64,000 nucleotides of DNA from NCBI RefSeq assembly GCF_000379125.1, contig NZ_KB900626.1, forward strand, positions 2,118,667 to 2,182,666, written 5' to 3'. Every line of letters begins with the position of its first letter. Positions within the stretch are counted from its first letter, which is position 1. The notes under the pieces are model-generated. The model did no database searches and had not been told where the DNA came from. It saw only the letters and a list, made by a program, of their open reading frames with translations. Source of the stretch: Methylosinus sp. LW4. Its GTDB lineage: Bacteria > Pseudomonadota > Alphaproteobacteria > Rhizobiales > Beijerinckiaceae. Shown here one piece after another: positions 20,525 through 28,002 of this stretch. A program made the position numbers and the translations under genes.

Positions 20525-21829
20525 TCAGTCCAACCCTTCGAGCCGCGACTTGCCGAGTTCCGCCTTCAGCACGAAGACATTGGTCGCGGCGACCTGCTCC
20601 CCCTCCTCGAGACCCGCGATGATCTCGATCGCCTCATTGTCGCTCGCGCCCGTCTCCACCTTGCGCTTCACGAAGCCTTCCGGCGCGCGCACGAAGACGA
20701 CCGTCTCGCCCTCGAAAGTGAGCAGCGCCGAGCGCGGCAGGCGCAGGCGCGCGCTCTTCTCCTCGAGGGTGATGCGCGCCGTCATCGCCGTGCCGGGACG
20801 AAGCGCGAAATCCGCATTGGCGAAAGACGCGACGGCGCGGCCCGAATGCGTCTCATGGTCGAGCAAGGGGCCGATGAAGACGATGCGGCCCTCCGCCTCC
20901 TCCTCGCCGTCATGCGAGAGGCGCACGCTCTGCCCCTCGCGCACGGAGGGAAGATCGGCGATGGCGACGGCGATATCGGCGAAGACGGTGGACAGATCGG
21001 CGACCACATAGATCTGCGCATCGCCGCCGACCGGCTGGCCGAGATCGGCGCGGCGCTCGATCACCTTGCCGGCGATGGGCGCGCGAATCTCCTTGCGGCG
21101 CAATTCGCCGACCGGCTGGCCGGCGAGAGCGGCGATCTCGCCTTCCGAGAGATCGAGCGCGGCGAGCTTCTGGCGCGCCAGCTCGACACGGAGCCGCGCC
21201 TCCTCATAGGCGCCGCGGGCTTTCAGAAAGCTCTGCTCGGCGGAAATCTTCTTGTCGAAGAGCCCCTTCTCGCGCTGGAACAAGGCCGATTGCAGATCGA
21301 GGCCCACTTTGGCGGCGAGATAGTCGCTCTTGGCGTCGGCGACCTCGCGGCTCTCTATGATAGCGATCACCTCGCCCTTCTCGACCGGATCGCCGAGCCT
21401 CTTGCGCAATTCGGCGACCGCGCCGACGACCTTGGCGGCGACGCGGCCGATGCGGTCGGGATCGACAGAGACGACGGCGGGCGCCGCCACATCGCGCGTC
21501 AGCACGCCCGAGGCGGCGGCGACCGTGGCGATCTTGGCGGCGGCGATCTGCTCGGCAGTCAGCTTGACGAGGCCATCGACGCCCTTGGCGTCGGCGCTCT
21601 CGGCGGCTTTCTCGCCAGCGCCGAGCAGAGCGCGAAACGGCGCGGAGATTTGCGGAAATAGCGAGCCGAGCATGGCGCTCGCCAGCAGCGCGGCGCAAAG
21701 GCGCGCCCGCCCTGAATTAGAAGAGTTCCAAACTGGAATGACGCTCGGCGGCCGCCCCCCCGCGTCGGCGGGAACGACATCGGACGCCGCCAGGCGGCGG
21801 AGGATATGGGCCAAGTCTCGCAGTCGCAT
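20525..21829 (-). CDS. RND efflux periplasmic adaptor (HlyD/CzcB family)
   Basis: Membrane-fusion protein joining the CzcA-like pump to the TolC-like channel; first gene of the operon. It shows a barrel-sandwich hybrid (VVGAVAELRKRLGDPVEKGE, later IRAPIAGKVIERRADLGQPV), a helical hairpin between them and the beta-barrel and membrane-proximal domains (LRLPRSALL, EGEQVAATNVFVLKAEL). The start is uncertain: the ATG at 21829 would make residues 19-40 from a REP-like palindrome (21731-21780), whereas the ATG at 21673 gives 382 residues but cuts into the likely export signal (LCAALLASAMLGSLF). No metal-binding His-rich N-terminus is seen. Confidence 0.85.
   Translation of the reverse strand: MRLRDLAHILRRLAASDVVPADAGGRPPSVIPVWNSSNSGRARLCAALLASAMLGSLFPQISAPFRALLGAGEKAAESADAKGVDGLVKLTAEQIAAAKIATVAAASGVLTRDVAAPAVVSVDPDRIGRVAAKVVGAVAELRKRLGDPVEKGEVIAIIESREVADAKSDYLAAKVGLDLQSALFQREKGLFDKKISAEQSFLKARGAYEEARLRVELARQKLAALDLSEGEIAALAGQPVGELRRKEIRAPIAGKVIERRADLGQPVGGDAQIYVVADLSTVFADIAVAIADLPSVREGQSVRLSHDGEEEAEGRIVFIGPLLDHETHSGRAVASFANADFALRPGTAMTARITLEEKSARLRLPRSALLTFEGETVVFVRAPEGFVKRKVETGASDNEAIEIIAGLEEGEQVAATNVFVLKAELGKSRLEGLD
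21731..21780. repeat. REP-like palindrome within the 5' end of the adaptor gene
   Basis: GGAATGACG at one end and CGTCGGCGGGAACGACAT at the other resemble the common element that reads GTCATTCCCGC...GCGGGAACGAC. It falls in the first 100 bases of the longest reading of the adaptor gene. Confidence 0.5.
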
Positions 21830-21919
21830 CTCGAGACTTCTTTAACCCGTACGGCTGGCCGCGTCCACGCCAGAGCGCCGGAAAAACGGGCGCCTCGCCT
21901 GCTTCTCGAACAGCCAATG

Positions 21920-21948
21920 AAAAAAGCCCGACGCAAAGCGCCGGGCTC
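21920..21948 (-). terminator. Intrinsic terminator of the porin gene
   Basis: Stem AGCCCG / CGGGCT with an 11-base loop, followed on the minus strand by TTTTTT; 25 bases after the porin stop. Confidence 0.8.
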
Positions 21949-21972
21949 TTCTCCCCCCGATCTCGGAAGAGA

Positions 21973-22782
21973 TCAGTATTTCGCGACCACCGGACCCGGC
22001 GCGCCGAACAGATTGAAGTGATAGTTCAGGCCGACGCGGACGGAGTGGAAGTGGTTCTCCACGCCGCGCTGGTTGACGAACAGCACCGGCGGGAAGCTCG
22101 GGGTTCCGATTGCATTGCCGCGCTCGAGCTCCGTGTAGAGATACTCGACCTTGGCCGACCAGTTCGGCAGGAAAGCCCATTCCACGCCGCCGCCGGCGGT
22201 CCAGCCGGTGCGCGTGCCGGACTCGGAGCCGAAGGCGGTGAAGCCGACGCCATCCGCATAGGAGAAGGTCGTCGAGCCCTGGCCATAGGCGAAGCCGCCC
22301 GTGCCATAGACCAGCAGGGTCGGCAGAACGGCGTAGCCGAGGCGGCCGCGAACCGTGCCGAACCAGTCGAGACGCTGATTCACGGTCACGCCGGACGGCA
22401 GCAGGCCGAAGCCGAAGCCGCCGGTGGAGCCCTTCAGATCGGCGCCCTGGAAATCGGCCTCGAGGCCGACCACGAAGCCCGTGCCGGCGAACTGATAATT
22501 ATAACCGAGCTGGACGCCGCCGAGCACGCCATCGGCGTTGGAGGCGCCATAGGACCAGGCCGAAACCGGCAGCAGGCCGAAGGACGACAGGCCGCTGACA
22601 TTGTTATTGTCGGTCCAGCCATAGCCGATGTTCACGCCGGCGTAGAGGCCGGTCCAGCTGAAGGCAGGAGCGGCCGGAGCGACGAAGGCGGGCGCGCCCT
22701 TCTGCGACGGAAGGTCGGCCGCGAAAGCCGGAGCGGCGGCGATGGCCAGCGCAATAGCGCCAACGGCGGAAAGAGTCTTCAT
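21973..22782 (-). CDS. Outer-membrane beta-barrel protein (Omp25/Omp31-like porin family)
   Basis: A 269-residue outer-membrane protein of the OmpA-like eight-strand barrel family common in Rhizobiales. Signal peptide MKTLSAVGAIALAIAAAPAFA is followed by a Pro/Ala linker and FSWTGLYAGVNIGYGW, the family's first strand. Strands such as LGYNYQFAGTGFVVGLEADF, WFGTVRGRLGYA and WSAKVEYLYTEL follow, with a terminal strand VGLNYHF, then a nine-residue tail ending VVAKY. It is probably an abundant structural porin. A good promoter candidate and a terminator frame it as a single gene. Confidence 0.9.
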   Translation of the reverse strand: MKTLSAVGAIALAIAAAPAFAADLPSQKGAPAFVAPAAPAFSWTGLYAGVNIGYGWTDNNNVSGLSSFGLLPVSAWSYGASNADGVLGGVQLGYNYQFAGTGFVVGLEADFQGADLKGSTGGFGFGLLPSGVTVNQRLDWFGTVRGRLGYAVLPTLLVYGTGGFAYGQGSTTFSYADGVGFTAFGSESGTRTGWTAGGGVEWAFLPNWSAKVEYLYTELERGNAIGTPSFPPVLFVNQRGVENHFHSVRVGLNYHFNLFGAPGPVVAKY

Positions 22783-23283
22783 AGGTCCCTCACTGGATCA
22801 GTGCGGCCGTCGCTCGTGTCCGTTGCGCCCCCCGACGCCGGAACCGAACGGCCGCTGGTGTTGCCGATCGAGCGTGATCTAGGCCCCGGCCCAAAGCGAC
22901 GTCAACGCTGACATCGCCAATTTGCTTCGCCGCTGTTCCGATTTCATTATGATTGTGACAATTTCGTCACATTGAATACGCTCTTTCGAAATCTATGCTT
23001 GACATCTTCGAATGCGCAGATTCTCACTTAACCGAATCGCAATAAAATCTGTTTTTCTAAAATAATCAATATGATTGCATAAGCGCTGCTTCGCTCCTCC
23101 GCGACGGCGGCGCTGAGGCGACCGCCGAAGAACGACGAACGCCGTGGAGGCTCGAACAGCGAATGTGAACAAGCGTTTGAAGATAAGTCGCGGCGTGATG
23201 GAAGCATTGGAGATGACTATCTTGTTCCAGGCAGCGCGTTTCGCCATCCGAGAACGACTCTTCTTTCAATGATTTGCGCGCTG
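22783..23283. other. 500-base non-coding gap, AT-rich in the middle
   Basis: Holds the promoter and leader of the porin gene. The stretch around 22920-23080 is much more AT-rich than the rest of the window. It contains a perfect inverted repeat TGTGAC-N6-GTCACA at 22954-22971. A minus-strand frame of 84 codons (22993-23247) looks like chance. No RNA gene was recognised. Confidence 0.5.
22877..22905 (-). promoter_or_regulatory. Candidate sigma-70-type promoter of the porin gene
   Basis: TTGACG (-35) and CTAGAT (-10) on the minus strand, spaced 17 bases, about 95 bases before the porin start. Judged by eye only. Confidence 0.45.
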
Positions 23284-24594
23284 TCAGCCGCCGCGCCGCT
23301 CTCGCCGCAGCCGCTCCCAATAGTCGAGGCGCTTGGCGATCTCGCGCTCGAAGCCGCGCTCCACGGGCCGGTAGAAGCTCTGTCGGCCGAGCGCCTCCGG
23401 CCAATAATCCTGGCCAGAGAAAGCGTCCGGCTCGTCGTGATCGTAGCGATAGCCCTCGCCATAGCCTTCGCTCTTCATCAGCTTGGTCGGCGCGTTGAGG
23501 ATGGTCTTGGGCGGCATGGGCGAGCCGCTCTCCTCGGCGAGGCGGCGGGCGGCCTTATAGGCGACGTATCCCGCGTTGGATTTGGGCGCGCTGGCCACAT
23601 AGAGAACGGCCTGCGCGAGGGCCAGCTCGCCCTCCGGGCTGCCGAGAAAATCATAGGCGTCCTTGGCGGCGTTGGCGACGACCAGCGCCTGCGGATCGGC
23701 GAGGCCGATATCCTCCACCGCCATACGGACGATTCGCCTCGCCAGGAACAGCGGGTCCTCCCCGGCGACCAGCATTCGCGCGAAATAATAGAGCGCTGCG
23801 TCCGGGTCGGAGCCGCGCACGCATTTGTGCAGCGCGCTGATGAGATTGTAATGGCCCTCCTGCGCCTTGTCGTAGATGGGCGCGCGCCGCTGCACGATCT
23901 CGGCGAGCCGGGCGCGATCGAAGACCTCGCCCTCCCCCGCCGCGCGCCAGACATCCTCGGCGAGAGTCAGAGAGGCGCGTCCGTCGCCATCGGCCATCGC
24001 CACGAGAGCGGCGCGCGCGTCCGCGTCCAGCGGCAAGGGCTTGCCCTCGGCCTGCTCGGCGCGCTGCAGCAGCTTCTCGATCGCCTCGGCGCCCAGCGAT
24101 TTGAAGGTCAGAACGCGGGCGCGCGACAAGAGCGCGGCGTTGAGCTCGAAGGAGGGGTTTTCCGTCGTCGCGCCGATCAGCGTGACCGAGCCATCCTCCA
24201 TCACCGGCAGGAAGGAATCCTGCTGGCCGCGGTTGAAGCGGTGAATCTCGTCGACGAAGAGCAGCGTCCCCTGCCCCATGGCGCGGCGGGCGCGCGCGGC
24301 CTCGAAGGTCTTCTTCAAATCGGCGACGCCGGTGAAGATCGCCGATATTTGCACGAAGGCGAGATCGGTCTCATGGGCGAGGAGCCGCGCCACCGTCGTC
24401 TTGCCGGTGCCGGGCGGCCCCCAAAAGATCAGCGAGCCGATCGAGCCGGAACGGATCGCGCGCGTCAGCGCCCCGTCCGGGCCGACGAGATGGTCCTGGC
24501 CAGCGACCTCCTCCAGCCGCTGCGGACGCAGGCGGTCGGCCAGCGGATGCGGCGCATTGCGATCGAGCCCGGCGGCGGCGAACAAATCACTCAT
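23284..24594 (-). CDS. rarA: Replication-associated recombination protein RarA (MgsA)
   Basis: AAA+ ATPase related to clamp-loader subunits and RuvB, acting at stalled replication forks. The 436-residue product starts with MSDLFAAAGLDRNAPHPLADRLRP-type sequence, then Walker A GPPGTGKTTVARLLA, Walker B LLFVDEIHRFN, sensor 1 IGATTENPSFELN and the C-terminal tetramerisation domain (HYNLISALHKCVRGSDPDAA, YFARMLVAGEDPLF, RRIVRMAVEDIGLADP). All diagnostic blocks are present. It stands alone on the minus strand, divergent from the ParA-like gene. Confidence 0.96.
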   Translation of the reverse strand: MSDLFAAAGLDRNAPHPLADRLRPQRLEEVAGQDHLVGPDGALTRAIRSGSIGSLIFWGPPGTGKTTVARLLAHETDLAFVQISAIFTGVADLKKTFEAARARRAMGQGTLLFVDEIHRFNRGQQDSFLPVMEDGSVTLIGATTENPSFELNAALLSRARVLTFKSLGAEAIEKLLQRAEQAEGKPLPLDADARAALVAMADGDGRASLTLAEDVWRAAGEGEVFDRARLAEIVQRRAPIYDKAQEGHYNLISALHKCVRGSDPDAALYYFARMLVAGEDPLFLARRIVRMAVEDIGLADPQALVVANAAKDAYDFLGSPEGELALAQAVLYVASAPKSNAGYVAYKAARRLAEESGSPMPPKTILNAPTKLMKSEGYGEGYRYDHDEPDAFSGQDYWPEALGRQSFYRPVERGFEREIAKRLDYWERLRRERRGG

Positions 24595-24683
24595 GGGACG
24601 CCTTTATAGCGGATCGCCGGCGAGCGCGCCCGACCCCGTCCGTTGTTCGTAGTTTCCGAACCTTTACCTTTGCCGGGGCTCGT

Positions 24684-24699
24684 TTAACCAGCGGTTAAC
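24684..24699 (+). promoter_or_regulatory. Full CtrA-binding box upstream of the ParA-family gene
   Basis: TTAACCAGCGGTTAAC is an exact match to the CtrA consensus TTAA-N7-TTAAC. It lies 105 bases before the ParA-like start and 90 bases before rarA on the other side. CtrA is the cell-cycle master regulator of alphaproteobacteria. Confidence 0.7.
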
Positions 24700-24803
24700 C
24701 ATTCCCAGGCTATTACGATTCTGTAAAATTCTACCGACCCCCCTGTTCTATCGTGGCGTCCTGGCGGCGTAGGAGCCCAACTTTCAAACACAGGTCGATC
24801 AGC

Positions 24804-25709
24804 ATGCGCACTATCGCATTCGTCACGCAGAAGGGCGGCGCCGGAAAGAGCACGCTCGCCAGCAGCATCGCCGTCGCCGCCAGTAGCGCAGGCGAGCGCG
24901 TTTTCATTATCGATTTGGATCCGCTTCAATCATTGGTCAAATGGTCGAGGGCGCGTGAGGCGACCGACGTTCCGGTCGAGCATGTGCCGCCGGCCAAGCT
25001 CGGCAAGGCGCTGGCGGCGCTCGAGAAAAAGGGCGTGACCCTCGTCGTCATCGACGCGCCCGGCGCTGACAGCGAATATTCGGACGCCGCCATTCGCGTC
25101 GCCGATCTCTGCATCATCCCCGCGCGTCCCAATGTCTTCGACCTCTGGGCCTGCGAGCTGACCCGCGCCAGCATCAAGGACAAGAAGAAGGATTACGCCT
25201 TTCTTCTCAACCAATGCCCGCCCGCGCAGCAGAACGCCCGCGTCGACCAGGGCGCGCAAGCGCTGCAGTCGATCGGCGCGCTGCTCTCCCCCATGGTCTC
25301 GGCGCGCGTCGATTATCAGGAGGCGGCTCGCCTCGGCCTCGGCGTCTGCGAGCTCAATCCCGAAGGCGTCGCCGCCCAGGAGATGCGCGAATTGTGGCAG
25401 TCGGTGAAGCGCCGCCTCAAGAAAGGCTTCACGCCCGCGGCCGTCGCCAAGCCGGAGCCGAAGGCGGAAGCTCCCGCCAAGGTCGAGGCGAAGCCGGTGA
25501 AGGCGGAAGCCAAGGTCGAGGCCAAGGCGGAGGCGAAGCCTGCGGCCAAAGTCGCCGCCAAAGCGCCGGAGAAGGTCGCGCCCGCCGCCAAGGCGGAGAA
25601 GGTCGTGGCCAAGCAGGAGCAGCCCGCGGCGCGCAAGCAGGCCGCCGAGCCCGCCGCCGCCGAGAAAGCCAAGCCGCAGGCCAAGCCCGCGGTCAGGAAA
25701 GCGGCCTGA
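24804..25709 (+). CDS. ParA/MinD-family ATPase with Ala-Lys-Pro-rich tail
   Basis: Deviant-Walker ATPase of 301 residues, related to plasmid and chromosome partition ParA proteins. Residues 10-17 are KGGAGKST, followed by FIIDLDPLQSLVKW and the Walker B-like LVVIDAPGAD. About residues 215-301 form a low-complexity tail of Ala, Lys, Pro, Glu and Val repeats (KVEAKPVKAEAKVEAK), probably disordered and able to bind DNA or nucleoid. No parB or parS is adjacent, so it is an orphan; it may position some cargo other than the chromosome. The ATG at 24804 starts right at the conserved MRTIAFVTQKGG; longer readings were rejected. A CtrA box lies upstream. Confidence 0.88.
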   Translation: MRTIAFVTQKGGAGKSTLASSIAVAASSAGERVFIIDLDPLQSLVKWSRAREATDVPVEHVPPAKLGKALAALEKKGVTLVVIDAPGADSEYSDAAIRVADLCIIPARPNVFDLWACELTRASIKDKKKDYAFLLNQCPPAQQNARVDQGAQALQSIGALLSPMVSARVDYQEAARLGLGVCELNPEGVAAQEMRELWQSVKRRLKKGFTPAAVAKPEPKAEAPAKVEAKPVKAEAKVEAKAEAKPAAKVAAKAPEKVAPAAKAEKVVAKQEQPAARKQAAEPAAAEKAKPQAKPAVRKAA

Positions 25710-25719
25710 CGCAAAAACG

Positions 25720-25742
25720 AACCGCGCGGTCGCCGCGCGGTT
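25720..25742. terminator. Terminator between the ParA-like gene and the Gre factor gene
   Basis: Perfect 10-base stem AACCGCGCGG / CCGCGCGGTT with a 3-base loop. On the minus strand it is followed within two bases by TTTTT; it can serve both convergent genes. Confidence 0.8.
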
Positions 25743-25755
25743 CCTCGCCGGAGAG

Positions 25756-26223
25756 TCAGCCGATCTCGATGATTTTGGCGCTGTGGTGGATCACCTCGAC
25801 GCCATCGCCGACGCTCTTGCCGAGCAGCGCCTTGGCGAGCGGCGCGACATAGGGAATGAGCCCTTTGGCGGGATCGGCCTCGTCCTCGCCCACCAGACGA
25901 AAGCTCTGACGCTTGCCGGTCTCGTCCTCTATGACGATGCGATGGCCGAAGCGCGCCAGCTCGTGATCGGCGATCGGCCGCACGACCTCCGCCGTGGCCC
26001 GCCGCGCCGACCAATAGCGCAGATCGCGCGCCGCCAGCGCAACGGCGCCCTTGTCGTCCCGCGCCTGCGCCGCCTCCAGCTCGTCGTGCAGCCGCGCCAG
26101 CTCCGCCTCGATCATCGCGAGGCCCTCCGGCGTCACGAGATTGCGATGCGGGCTGATGGGACGATCGGGCAGCTCCTGGCGGAGCTCGTCGTCGTCCTGC
26201 TCTTTGGTGAAAGCGCTGCTCAT
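25756..26223 (-). CDS. GreA/GreB-family transcription factor
   Basis: A 155-residue protein with the two Gre domains: an N-terminal antiparallel coiled coil (LVTPEGLAMIEAELARLHDELEAA region to LRYWSARRATAEVV) and a C-terminal FKBP-like domain (IVIEDETGKRQSFRLVGEDEADPAKGLI, ALLGKSVGDGVEV). Gre factors enter the RNA polymerase secondary channel and stimulate cleavage of backtracked RNA. At the coil tip DDKGAVALAARD holds acidic residues. It differs from housekeeping GreA in its N-terminal extension and resembles the paralogous GreA/GreB-like group in Rhizobiales, so the exact role is open. Confidence 0.82.
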   Translation of the reverse strand: MSSAFTKEQDDDELRQELPDRPISPHRNLVTPEGLAMIEAELARLHDELEAAQARDDKGAVALAARDLRYWSARRATAEVVRPIADHELARFGHRIVIEDETGKRQSFRLVGEDEADPAKGLIPYVAPLAKALLGKSVGDGVEVIHHSAKIIEIG

Positions 26224-26254
26224 ATCATCACGTCCTGTTCGACGCCGCTGCGCG

Positions 26255-27241
26255 TCAGCCGATCTCGATCACCAGCCGGCCTCTGATCTTGCCGGCGACG
26301 ATCGATCGCGCGCGCTGGAGCGCCTGCGCGAAAGGCGCCGTCTCCGTCATTCTGGCGAGCAATCCTTTGTCGAGATCGCGCGCCAGACGCTCCCAGCCCA
26401 TGCGCCGCAAGGGCAGGCTGGGCCGAACGCTCTCGACGCCGATGAGCGAAACGCCGCGCAGGATGAAGGGCGCGACAGTCGTCGGCAGCTCCATTCCCTG
26501 CGCATTGCCGCAGGCCGCGACGACGCCGTCGATCGAGGTCTGCGCCAGAACATTGGCGAGCGTCACCGAGCCCACCGTATCGACGCCGCCAGCGAAACGC
26601 TGCTTTTGCAACGGTTTGCCGGGGGTGGAGAGCTCGGCGCGATCGACGATCTCCGACGCGCCCAGATCTTTCAGATAGGCTTCTTCCTCTGGACGTCCAG
26701 TGGATGCGACGACCCGCCATCCCAGCGCCGCCAGCAGCGCCACCGCCACGGAGCCGACGCCGCCCGCCGCGCCCGTCACCACCACCGGCCCGCGCGAGGG
26801 CTCGAGCCCCTGCCGCTCCAGGGCCATCACACAGAGCATGGCCGTGTAGCCGGCGCTGCCGATCGCCATCGCCTGCTCCGGCGTCAGCCCTTGCGGCAAA
26901 TGCACCAGCCAATCGCCGCTGACGCGCGCACGCTGCGAGAAGCCGCCGTAATGCTGCTCGCCGAGCCCGCAGCCGCCGGCGATCACCTGCTCGCCCGGCC
27001 AGAAATCGGGGTGGCTCGAGCGCGTGACGACGCCCGCGAAATCGACGCCCGGAATCATCGGAAAGCGCCGCACCACCGGCGCCTTGCCGGTGACGGCGAG
27101 GCCGTCCTTGTAATTGACCGTGCTATGCGTGACCGCGACGTCGACGTCGCCCTCCATCAGATCGCCGTCGGCGAGCTGCGCATAATCGGCGCGATAGCCG
27201 GCCTCGTCCTTGTCGATGCGTATGGCGGTGAATGCGCTCAC
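26255..27241 (-). CDS. acuI: Acrylyl-CoA reductase AcuI/YhdH-type (MDR superfamily)
   Basis: Zinc-free medium-chain reductase of 328 residues. AcuI reduces acryloyl-CoA to propionyl-CoA with NADPH and protects against this toxic electrophile. Features: DLMEGDVDVAVTHSTVNYKD near the N-terminus, IPGVDFAGVVTRS, the Rossmann motif VVVTGAAGGVGSVAVALLA, STGRPEEEAYLKDLGA and the closing GRLVIEI. Zinc-binding cysteines are absent. The YhdH/YhfP family call is strong; the acryloyl-CoA substrate is inferred from the family. It follows the Gre gene's position on the same strand with a 30-base gap, upstream of it. Confidence 0.88.
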   Translation of the reverse strand: MSAFTAIRIDKDEAGYRADYAQLADGDLMEGDVDVAVTHSTVNYKDGLAVTGKAPVVRRFPMIPGVDFAGVVTRSSHPDFWPGEQVIAGGCGLGEQHYGGFSQRARVSGDWLVHLPQGLTPEQAMAIGSAGYTAMLCVMALERQGLEPSRGPVVVTGAAGGVGSVAVALLAALGWRVVASTGRPEEEAYLKDLGASEIVDRAELSTPGKPLQKQRFAGGVDTVGSVTLANVLAQTSIDGVVAACGNAQGMELPTTVAPFILRGVSLIGVESVRPSLPLRRMGWERLARDLDKGLLARMTETAPFAQALQRARSIVAGKIRGRLVIEIG

Positions 27242-27420
27242 TGTATCCCCCTCTCTCGCCGGGACGCGACATGCGCGCCGCCATCCGTGCCTATACGTAA
27301 AACTCTATGTAAACGAAAGATTTCTGAAGCAGGACATTACCAAACATTAAGTTGCTTTTCGGCGGTCGAGAACGAATTGTGTGAGCGTCAAGTCCACCCA
27401 TTCCCCCCAGGTGAACGCTC

Positions 27421-27924
27421 ATGAAGAAACATCTCCTCGCCGCCGTCGCCGCGGTCGCTCTCACCCTTCCGCTCTCGGCTGGAGTCTTTGCCGAGCCGGC
27501 TCCCGGCGAGCATCAACACCACCAATTCTCGGCGGAGGATCACGCCGCCTTCACCGACGCCAAGGTCGCCGCTCTGAAGGCCGGATTGAAGCTCACTCCG
27601 GCCCAGGAGAAGAGCTGGCCGGCGGTGGAGACCGCGCTGCGCGACATCGCCAAGGCGCGCGCCGCCCGCTTCGCCGAGGCCAAGGACAAGATCAAGGAAA
27701 TCCACGAGCATCGCAGCGTGATCGAAGGCCTGCAGTGGCGCTCCAAGGCGCTCGCGGCGAAAGCCGCCGAGACGGAGAAGCTCGCCGAGGCGGCCAAGCC
27801 GCTCTTCGACAGCCTGGACGACGCCCAGAAGCGCCGCTTCGCCGTTCTGCTGCATACGATCGCCAAAGGCCCGCATCACGGCCATGAATGGGGCGGTCCG
27901 CACGAAGGTCCCGAGCACGACTGA
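27421..27924 (+). CDS. Spy/CpxP-like periplasmic LTXXQ-motif protein
   Basis: A 167-residue exported protein: signal peptide MKKHLLAAVAAVALTLPLSAGVFAE-type, then an all-helical region with the family motif LKLTPAQEKSWPAVE and a second, weaker one LDDAQKRRFAVLL. Spy and CpxP are periplasmic chaperones induced by envelope stress or metals. The N-terminus (GEHQHHQF) and C-terminus (GPHHGHEWGGPHEGPEHD) are unusually His-rich, which suggests metal binding. Ends with a strong terminator; the upstream 180 bases are AT-rich and likely hold the promoter. Confidence 0.85.
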   Translation: MKKHLLAAVAAVALTLPLSAGVFAEPAPGEHQHHQFSAEDHAAFTDAKVAALKAGLKLTPAQEKSWPAVETALRDIAKARAARFAEAKDKIKEIHEHRSVIEGLQWRSKALAAKAAETEKLAEAAKPLFDSLDDAQKRRFAVLLHTIAKGPHHGHEWGGPHEGPEHD

Positions 27925-27963
27925 CGCTTCCCGCGCGTCTAATCCTCTCTAAAAGCCTCCTCG

Positions 27964-27998
27964 ACGCCCCGCATGGCAAGTCGCCTGCGGGGCGTTTT
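27964..27998 (+). terminator. Intrinsic terminator of the LTXXQ-protein gene
   Basis: Stem ACGCCCCGCA / TGCGGGGCGT with a 12-base loop, then TTTT on the plus strand, 40 bases after the stop. It ends 5 bases before the convergent ispB stop. Confidence 0.83.
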
Positions 27999-28002
27999 CG
28001 CG

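Noticed and set aside
22993..23247. 84-codon minus-strand frame in the AT-rich gap upstream of the porin gene
   Set aside because: No recognisable domain, no ribosome-binding site, and it spans the sharp composition change; it reads as chance.
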